Below, in pieces: positions 13,054 to 18,493 of a stretch of 18,493 bases of DNA. The stretch is from CAXBID01 sp049791475 (GTDB taxonomy: Bacteria; Bacteroidota; Bacteroidia; Flavobacteriales; Flavobacteriaceae). The translations under genes were made by a program, and so were the position numbers. How positions within the stretch are numbered: position 1 is the first letter of the stretch; each line of letters begins with the position of its first letter. The notes under the pieces are model-generated. The model did no database searches. It was not told the DNA's origin and saw nothing but the letters and a program-made list of their open reading frames with translations. Where the stretch lies: assembly GCA_049791475.1 (NCBI GenBank), contig JBAQZZ010000182.1, forward strand, positions 1-18,493, written 5' to 3'.

Positions 13054-14823
13054 TTAAACAACTATTTCTTTCTGTAAAAACTGGACTTCATACAAGTTCC
13101 TGTAATATCCTTTTTCTTTTTTAAGTAATTCATCATGAGTACCTTGTTCTACAATTTCGCCAGCATCCATAACTATAATTTTATTAGCTTTTTTTACAGT
13201 TGCTAAACGGTGTGCTATTACTATAGATGTTCTACCTTTCGTTATTTTATCTGTTGCATTTTGAATAAGTTGCTCAGAATATGAATCGACAGAAGAAGTT
13301 GCTTCATCCAACACCAAAATACTCGGATTGGTAACATTTGCACGTAAGAAGGAAATCAATTGACGCTGACCAGAAGATAGCATAGCACCACGTTCTTTTA
13401 CATTGTAATGATAACCATTTGGTAAACTCATTATAAAATCATGAATTCCAATATCTTTTGCCGCTTGACAAACTTGATCTTCGGTTATTTCTGGATGGTT
13501 TAATGTAATATTACTCAAAATAGTATCAGCAAATAAAAACACATCCTGCAATACCACTGCTATTTGAGTGCGTAATGACGCTAATGTAACCTCTTTTATA
13601 TTGATACCATCAACCGAAATAACACCATCTTTTATTTCATAAAAGCGATTCAACAAATTTATTATAGTCGATTTCCCTGCACCTGTAGCGCCAACTATGG
13701 CAACTGTATCGCCTGCTTTTACTTCAAAAGAAATACCTTTTAAAACATCTTCGTCTTCAACATAACTAAAATGAACATTTTCAAATTTTATATCACCTTT
13801 GAAATTTTCAGCTACATAAGTACCCGTATCATCAATTTGCGATGTTGTATCTAAAACTTTAAAAACTCTTGTGGCTGCTACCATACCCATTTGAAGGGTG
13901 TTAAACTTATCAGCTATTTGTCTTAATGGTCTAAACAACATAGGTATAAACATGATAAAGGCGATTAAATCGCCTTGCGATACAGCTCCATCTAAAACTA
14001 CATTTAATCCACCATACCAAGCCACCATACCTATACTAACAGACGATACTAAATCTGCTATCGGAAAGAAAATGGAATTGTACCAAACTGTTTTTATCCA
14101 AGCTTTTTTATGGCGTTCGTTTATGTTTTTAAATTTTTCATATTCTACATCTTCTCGCGTAAATAATTGCAAAATCTTCATGCCTGTAATACGCTCTTGA
14201 ACAAAAGAATTCAAATTAGACACTTCATTTCGTACATCTTCAAAAGCACGTTTCATATACTTCTGAAAAATTCGTGTGGCATATAATAATATAGGAAGCA
14301 TGATGAAAACAATTAAACTCAATCGCCAATTTATGGATATCATCACCACAAAAACTACCGACATCGTTAGTAAATCTCTAACTATTGTGAATAGACCTTC
14401 ACCAAAAATATCGGCAATACGTTCCATATCGGTTACCGCTCTCGTAATTAATACACCAACCGATGAGTTATCATAATACTTCATTTTAAAACGAAGTAAA
14501 TGGTTGAACAGTTTTACCCGAACATCCATCACTAAATTCTGCCCCAACCAAGCCGCATAATAAATAAATAACAACTGAAATACAGTTTGAAGAATTAAAA
14601 CCACTAGCATTAAAAGGATATAAAATAAAAAGCCTTTTGAAGCTTTGACAGCAATACTATCGTCAATGGCATATTTAGTAATGTAAGGCGTAGCTGCACT
14701 AAAAATAGCCAATGAAACAACTAATATAAGTAGCCCAAAAAACACGCCTTTATAAGGCTTTATATATTGGAAGAGACGTTTAAATAACGTGACGTCTAGT
14801 ATAGCTTCTTTATTTTTTGTCAT
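13054..14823 (-). CDS. ABC exporter half-transporter (MsbA/MdlB-type, fused permease and ATPase)
   Basis: This 589-residue protein has a six-helix exporter domain (about residues 20-320) and a C-terminal nucleotide-binding domain. Walker A is GATGAGKST (378-386), Q-loop Gln426, signature LSSGQRQLISF (482-492; Ser in place of the first Gly of LSGGQ), Walker B ILVLDE (502-507) and switch His538 in IAHRL. It should work as a homodimer, or as a heterodimer with another half-transporter, exporting lipids, drugs or peptides; the substrate is not readable from sequence. Its ATG overlaps the truA stop by one base, so the two are translationally coupled. Confidence 0.95.
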   Translation of the reverse strand: MTKNKEAILDVTLFKRLFQYIKPYKGVFFGLLILVVSLAIFSAATPYITKYAIDDSIAVKASKGFLFYILLMLVVLILQTVFQLLFIYYAAWLGQNLVMDVRVKLFNHLLRFKMKYYDNSSVGVLITRAVTDMERIADIFGEGLFTIVRDLLTMSVVFVVMISINWRLSLIVFIMLPILLYATRIFQKYMKRAFEDVRNEVSNLNSFVQERITGMKILQLFTREDVEYEKFKNINERHKKAWIKTVWYNSIFFPIADLVSSVSIGMVAWYGGLNVVLDGAVSQGDLIAFIMFIPMLFRPLRQIADKFNTLQMGMVAATRVFKVLDTTSQIDDTGTYVAENFKGDIKFENVHFSYVEDEDVLKGISFEVKAGDTVAIVGATGAGKSTIINLLNRFYEIKDGVISVDGINIKEVTLASLRTQIAVVLQDVFLFADTILSNITLNHPEITEDQVCQAAKDIGIHDFIMSLPNGYHYNVKERGAMLSSGQRQLISFLRANVTNPSILVLDEATSSVDSYSEQLIQNATDKITKGRTSIVIAHRLATVKKANKIIVMDAGEIVEQGTHDELLKKEKGYYRNLYEVQFLQKEIVV

Positions 14824-15566
14824 TATATGTTTATATCATTTGGATATTCTACTTCTATTAAATACAATGCGTGTGCTGGCACTGAAAATCCTGCTTCACT
14901 CCTGTTTTTTGATTTAATAATGGTATGTAAATCATCAATATTTATTTTACCTAAACCAATATTTATCATAGTACCAACAATGGCTCTCACCATATTTCTT
15001 AAAAAACGATCTGCTTTAATGGTGAATTGAAGCTCATCATTTAGTAAAACCCATTCCGCTTTCATAATAGTACAATTATACGTTTTTACATCGGTATTAC
15101 TTTTTGAAAAGCATTGAAAATCTTTATACTCAAATAAAACCTTTGCAGCTGCTTTCATTTTTTCATTATCCAGAAACTGCCTTACATAATAAGCTTCATT
15201 AATTGTAAAGGGATTTTTTTTAAAAGAAACTCTATACAAATACGTTCTACTAATAGCATGAAAACGTGTGTGAGCATCGGGTTTTACTTTAAAAATAGCA
15301 TGAATAGTGACATCGTCAGGCAAAAAAGAATTGAGTTTATAAACTAAATCCGTTTCATCAAAAGCGTTTTCATAATCAAAATGAGCAAACATTTGTTTAG
15401 CATGCACGCCGGTATCTGTTCGACCTGCACCCATAATCGAAATGGTGTCTTTCAATAAAGTCAACAGGGCGTTTTCAATAACTTCTTGAACCGATATAGC
15501 ATTTGGTTGATTTTGCCAACCATGATATGCACTACCATTATAAGAAAGTTCTATAAAATATCGCAA
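14823..15566 (-). CDS. truA: tRNA pseudouridine(38-40) synthase TruA
   Basis: This 247-residue protein isomerises uridines 38-40 in the tRNA anticodon arm. It carries MGAGRTDTGVHA with catalytic Asp51, SRTYLYR, FSKSNTDV and a C-terminal RFLRNMVRAIVGT motif, all standard. The start is TTG 15566, giving MRYFIELSYNG, the canonical TruA N-terminus; no upstream in-frame ATG exists. The stop overlaps the ATG of the ABC exporter. A -7 element lies at 15600-15593 just upstream. Confidence 0.96.
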   Translation of the reverse strand: MRYFIELSYNGSAYHGWQNQPNAISVQEVIENALLTLLKDTISIMGAGRTDTGVHAKQMFAHFDYENAFDETDLVYKLNSFLPDDVTIHAIFKVKPDAHTRFHAISRTYLYRVSFKKNPFTINEAYYVRQFLDNEKMKAAAKVLFEYKDFQCFSKSNTDVKTYNCTIMKAEWVLLNDELQFTIKADRFLRNMVRAIVGTMINIGLGKINIDDLHTIIKSKNRSEAGFSVPAHALYLIEVEYPNDINI

Positions 15567-15579
15567 TTTGTTTTCTACT

Positions 15580-15610
15580 TTTGTTGAAACAACAAATATA
15601 GATAGATTTG
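15580..15610 (+). promoter_or_regulatory. Promoter of the metallophosphoesterase gene (TTTG-N19-TAGATTTG)
   Basis: TTTG (15580-15583), exactly 19 bp, then TAGATTTG (15603-15610): a complete match to the Bacteroidota consensus in both elements and spacing. Predicted start is near 15617, a leader of about 47 nt. Its -33 element is part of the 17-bp palindrome TTTGTTGAAACAACAAA (15580-15596), which also covers most of the truA -7 element on the other strand. Confidence 0.68.
15593..15600 (-). promoter_or_regulatory. Probable -7 element of the truA promoter
   Basis: On the minus strand the bases read TATATTTG, a perfect TAnnTTTG. Transcription would start near 15586, about 20 nt before the TTG start. 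The upstream -33 match is weak (TTCA at 19 bp). It overlaps the palindrome at 15580-15596. Confidence 0.5.
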
Positions 15611-15663
15611 AACTTCCTATGAAGCCTCTAATCTTAATTAAATATTAAAAGATAGCGCTTTTT

Positions 15664-16158
15664 ATGACAAAAATATTATTACTATCTGATACGCATAGTT
15701 ATATTGACGATAATATTTTAAAATATGTAAAACAAGCTGATGAAGTTTGGCATGCTGGAGATATTGGCGATTTAAAAGTAACTGATGCTATTACAAACCT
15801 GAAACCTTTGCGAGCAGTTTATGGTAATATTGATGACGCAAAAATTCGTATTGAGTTTCCTGAACACAATCGTTTTATGTGTGAAGGTGTTGATGTTTGG
15901 ATAACCCACATTGGAGGTTACCCTCCAAAGTACAACCTAAGAGTAAGTGAAACTATAAAGCAAAACCCACCGAGACTCTTTATTTGTGGACATTCACATA
16001 TTTTGAAAGTGATGCCAGATAAAAAACTAAATTTACTACACATGAATCCTGGAGCAGCTGGCAAACATGGATTTCATCAAAGCCGCACCATGTTACGTTT
16101 TACTATTGATGGCAAAAAAATTGATAATTTAGAGGTTATTGAGTTTCCCCATCCCTAA
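15664..16158 (+). CDS. YfcE/MJ0936-type metallophosphoesterase
   Basis: This 164-residue calcineurin-fold phosphodiesterase has the full metal-binding set: SDTH (Asp9, His11), HAGDIGD (Asp33), YGNIDD (Asn55), THIGG (His82) and CGHSH (His110, His112). Family members hydrolyse phosphodiesters such as bis-pNPP in vitro; the physiological substrate is unknown. The last residues FPHP and the TAA stop come from the start of a C-rich repeat (16151-16179), so the end of the gene has probably been reshaped by that element. It is divergent from truA and convergent with DUF4293. Confidence 0.94.
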   Translation: MTKILLLSDTHSYIDDNILKYVKQADEVWHAGDIGDLKVTDAITNLKPLRAVYGNIDDAKIRIEFPEHNRFMCEGVDVWITHIGGYPPKYNLRVSETIKQNPPRLFICGHSHILKVMPDKKLNLLHMNPGAAGKHGFHQSRTMLRFTIDGKKIDNLEVIEFPHP

Positions 16159-16310
16159 CCCTTCCCAAAGGGAAGGGACTACTCAACTCAAAAAACGACA
16201 AACAACACTAAATAACTAATAACAATACAAACATTTTCTGCACAACAGTTTCTCTCCTTGGGAGGGATTAAGCGAGGAAAAAACACCCCTAAAGCCCCCT
16301 CAAGGGGACA
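16151..16310. repeat. Three related C-rich inverted-repeat elements
   Basis: In an AT-rich genome this gap contains three similar C/G-rich units. Unit 1 (16151-16179, plus) has hairpin CCCTTCCC-AAA-GGGAAGGG. Unit 2 (16251-16277) is similar when read on the minus strand (AATCCCTCCCAAGGAGAGA). Unit 3 (16283-16309, plus) has CCCCTAAAG and hairpin CCCCT-CA-AGGGG. All follow the plan CCCTAA, C-run, AA, G-run. Similar C-rich units are, as I recall, common between genes in Flavobacteriaceae. Between units 1 and 2 (16180-16250) I see nothing recognisable. Confidence 0.6.
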
Positions 16311-16313
16311 ACA

Positions 16314-16343
16314 AAAAACCCAAGGCTTTCACCTTGGGTTTTT
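16314..16343. terminator. Bidirectional intrinsic terminator
   Basis: AAAAACCCAAGG (16314-16325), a six-base loop CTTTCA, then CCTTGGGTTTTT (16332-16343): a perfect 12-bp stem with a GC-rich centre and T-runs on both strands. It lies between the convergent metallophosphoesterase and DUF4293 genes and should end both transcripts. Confidence 0.9.
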
Positions 16344-16373
16344 ACGCACTAATACTACTAAGATATTAGGTTT

Positions 16374-16784
16374 TTATCGTAATCGATCTACAGATTTTAC
16401 GAGATCTTCATCCTTCTTGATGGCCTTATTGGCTAAAGCCAAAAACACGATAGAAACAATAGGTAGAAACATCCCAATACCTTTCTCAGAAACCGCCGTT
16501 TCTCCAGATATATTTAGAGATTGATATACAAAAAATCCTAGTAAAAAAAAGTTTAATATGATGTTAAGACGTCCCAACATAAACTGCGACTTCCTATTTT
16601 TATATTTAAATATTGATATAATTGATAATAATGCTGATGCCAAAAAAGCAGCAAATACATATATATTATCGTCAGCAAAGATTTTTATCTCTTCAGTTGT
16701 AATGTATAATTCAAACACATAGATTAATCCCGCAGAAACACCTGCAGCTATTAAAAGATATATAGTTTGAATACGTTGTAACAT
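16374..16784 (-). CDS. DUF4293 membrane protein
   Basis: This 136-residue protein begins MLQRIQTIYLLIAAGVS, the hallmark N-terminus of DUF4293. Four membrane segments are visible (about residues 7-26, 41-58, 70-89, 103-118) with a basic, charged C-terminus. The family is confined mainly to Bacteroidota and has no known function. It is divergent from rho, a neighbour it commonly keeps in this group as I recall. A perfect -7 element at 16814-16807 lies just upstream. Confidence 0.88.
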   Translation of the reverse strand: MLQRIQTIYLLIAAGVSAGLIYVFELYITTEEIKIFADDNIYVFAAFLASALLSIISIFKYKNRKSQFMLGRLNIILNFFLLGFFVYQSLNISGETAVSEKGIGMFLPIVSIVFLALANKAIKKDEDLVKSVDRLR

Positions 16785-16806
16785 GTAATTTTAATAATCT
16801 TGACCG

Positions 16807-16814
16807 CAAAAATA
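16807..16814 (-). promoter_or_regulatory. Probable -7 element of the DUF4293 promoter
   Basis: The minus strand reads TATTTTTG, an exact TAnnTTTG. TTTA, one base off TTTG, lies 19 bp further upstream (16837-16834). The predicted leader is about 15 nt. Confidence 0.5.
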
Positions 16815-16847
16815 ATAGAATTAATGCTAAAAATTAAAATAAAGTTG

Positions 16848-16892
16848 TATAATTGCAGTAATAATTCACAACAATCGCAATAACAAGCGATT
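16848..16892 (+). promoter_or_regulatory. Probable rho promoter element and leader hairpin
   Basis: TATAATTG (16848-16855) matches the -7 element at 5 of its 6 fixed bases. Downstream, AATCGC (16873-16878) pairs with GCGATT (16887-16892) around an 8-base loop, inside the predicted 5' leader of about 107 nt. rho genes are often autoregulated through their leaders, so this hairpin could matter, but it is short and has no adjacent T-run. Confidence 0.35.
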
Positions 16893-16968
16893 AATCTTCA
16901 AGAATAAAATCAATTTTTTTCAGAATAACTCAAGTTTATATTCAAAATAAAATATTCAATAAACATCA

Positions 16969-18493
16969 ATGTTTGAAATTTCACAATTAAAAGAAAAGAA
17001 ACTCACTGACTTACAGGAGATTGCTAGTAAATTGAACGTCCCAAAATATCGTTCTTTAAAAAAATTAGATTTAGTTTATCAAATACTAGATCAACAAGCC
17101 GCAGATCCAAAAGCAGTTAAATCTGTCGTTGCACCAGCGGAATCAACTGAACAAAAACCTGAAGCTAAAAAACCTAGGCAGCGTGTTCAAAAACCTGTAA
17201 AAACAGATAAAACTACTGAGAAACCTGCAACTGAAACTACTTCAGAAAATAAAGTTGAGGTTTCTGAGAAAGTAGAAAGACCTAAAAAAGAAAATAAACC
17301 TAACCCAAAGCCAGCGCACAAGCCTAACCCAAGGCCTCAAAAGGATAATCAACAAAAACCAAATCCTAGAAGCAATCAAAATAAAGGGCAACATAAAAAC
17401 CAAAAAAATGGTAATGTTGATACTGGAAATAAAGATAGCAGAAATCGCTATAGAGAGCCAGATTTTGAATTTGATGCCATTATAGAAAGTGAAGGTGTTT
17501 TAGATATCATGCAAGATGGTTATGGTTTTTTACGATCATCAGATTATAATTATTTATCGTCACCAGATGATATTTATGTATCACAATCACAAATTAGATT
17601 ATTTGGTTTAAAAGTTGGAGATACCGTTTTAGGGCAAGTTCGCCCGCCAAAGGAAGGTGAAAAATATTTCCCTTTAATTAAGGTTAGCAAAATTAATGGT
17701 CAGAATCCAAATGTGGTTAGAGACCGTGTATCTTTTGAGCATTTAACACCCTTATTTCCACAGGAAAAATTCAACTTAGCAGAAAAACAAAGTACTATTT
17801 CTACTAGAATTATGGATTTGTTTGCTCCTATTGGTAAAGGACAACGTGGTATGATAGTATCGCAACCAAAAACTGGTAAAACTATGTTATTAAAGGATGT
17901 TGCTAATGCTATTGCAGCAAACCATCCAGAGGTTTATCAAATGATTTTATTGATTGATGAACGCCCTGAAGAGGTAACCGACATGCAACGTAATGTGCGT
18001 GGCGAAGTTATTGCATCAACCTTTGATAAAGAAGCCCATGAGCATGTGAAAATTGCAAATATTGTTCTTGAAAAAGCAAAACGATTAGTAGAATGTGGCC
18101 ATGATGTGGTGATTCTTTTAGACTCTATTACACGTTTGGCAAGAGCTTATAATAGTGTGCAACCTGCTTCTGGTAAAATATTAAGTGGTGGTGTTGATGC
18201 CAACGCATTACATAAACCAAAACGTTTTTTTGGTGCTGCCCGTAATATTGAAAACGGTGGCTCACTTACTATTATAGCTACAGCACTTACCGAAACTGGA
18301 TCTAAAATGGACGAAGTGATTTTCGAAGAATTTAAAGGAACTGGTAATATGGAACTACAGTTAGATAGAAAAATATCTAACCGTAGAATTTTCCCTGCTA
18401 TTGATTTGACATCTTCAAGTACGCGTCGTGATGATATTTTATTGGATGAAAACACCATTCAACGCATGTGGGTGATGCGTAAATACCTTGCAG
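16969..18493 (+). CDS. rho: Transcription termination factor Rho, C-terminal end outside the window
   Basis: The open frame from ATG 16969 runs to the window end (508 codons). Residues 1-44 are the Rho N-terminal helical domain (LKEKKLTDLQEIASKLNVPK). Residues about 45-162 are a low-complexity, probably disordered insert rich in Lys, Pro, Asn and Gln (KPNPKPAHKPNPRPQ). The cold-shock RNA-binding domain follows, with GVLDIMQDGYGFLRS (Tyr185, Phe187). The RecA-like motor has Walker A PKTGKT (300-305), Walker B VVILLDSITRLA (Asp385), the Q-loop in GGVDANALHKPKR and the R-loop GTGNMELQLDR. Rho is a hexameric RNA helicase that ends transcription. Large inserts like this are typical of Bacteroidota; in Bacteroides thetaiotaomicron the disordered region has been reported to drive condensate formation. 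Confidence 0.97.
   Translation, partial: MFEISQLKEKKLTDLQEIASKLNVPKYRSLKKLDLVYQILDQQAADPKAVKSVVAPAESTEQKPEAKKPRQRVQKPVKTDKTTEKPATETTSENKVEVSEKVERPKKENKPNPKPAHKPNPRPQKDNQQKPNPRSNQNKGQHKNQKNGNVDTGNKDSRNRYREPDFEFDAIIESEGVLDIMQDGYGFLRSSDYNYLSSPDDIYVSQSQIRLFGLKVGDTVLGQVRPPKEGEKYFPLIKVSKINGQNPNVVRDRVSFEHLTPLFPQEKFNLAEKQSTISTRIMDLFAPIGKGQRGMIVSQPKTGKTMLLKDVANAIAANHPEVYQMILLIDERPEEVTDMQRNVRGEVIASTFDKEAHEHVKIANIVLEKAKRLVECGHDVVILLDSITRLARAYNSVQPASGKILSGGVDANALHKPKRFFGAARNIENGGSLTIIATALTETGSKMDEVIFEEFKGTGNMELQLDRKISNRRIFPAIDLTSSSTRRDDILLDENTIQRMWVMRKYLA

Noticed and set aside
16258..16524. Plus-strand open frame from TTG 16258
   Set aside because: It crosses C-rich repeats and a strong terminator and runs antisense to DUF4293; its product has no recognisable domain.

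Overview
The window looks like chromosomal DNA of a member of the Flavobacteriaceae (Bacteroidota). The DNA is AT-rich. Promoters carry the Bacteroidota -7 element TAnnTTTG, in one case with TTTG exactly 19 bp upstream. The gene set (BT_3928-type DoxX protein, DUF1599, DUF4293, DUF3667, Rho with a long disordered insert) is characteristic of that group. Assignment is from recognised proteins and motifs only; no search was run.

Left part (1-3540): a partial tRNA-Arg(ACG) on the minus strand, then a plus-strand sulfur module. It has a Crp/Fnr-family regulator, a wrecked YeeE/YedE-type sulfur transporter locus, an intact TauE/SafE-type permease, and a persulfide dioxygenase fused to two rhodanese domains. 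Two operator-like palindromes precede the transporter locus and the dioxygenase. Both lie at exactly the same distance from a TAnnTTTG element, suggesting co-activation by the regulator next door. The transporter locus has an amber codon and an out-of-frame deletion fusing the start of one gene to the end of the next.

Centre-left (3560-8816, all minus): DUF1599 protein, DoxX/BT_3928 protein, a lone Dpp/Opp-like ABC permease without an ATG start, a TlpA-like lipoprotein, tpiA, a palindromic terminator, prmA and clpS. Spacing is tight at several joints, so the first five are probably one operon combining envelope thiol-redox functions with triose phosphate isomerase.

Centre (8817-13048): a non-coding stretch with several inverted repeats, then plus-strand folP, an unknown lipoprotein, cdaA (c-di-AMP synthesis) and two tandem DUF3667 zinc-ribbon membrane proteins. 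Five perfect copies of an 8-bp repeat run from the last codons of folP towards the lipoprotein start.

Right part (13054-18493): an ABC exporter and truA (minus, overlapping by 1 bp), a compact divergent promoter region, a YfcE-type metallophosphoesterase (plus), a 215-bp gap with C-rich inverted repeats and a bidirectional terminator, DUF4293 (minus), and rho (plus), which runs off the window end.

Most of the window is ordinary housekeeping DNA. The points most worth following are the paired operators and decayed transporter in the sulfur module, the 8-bp repeat after folP, the odd start of the lone permease, and the cdaA/DUF3667 cluster.
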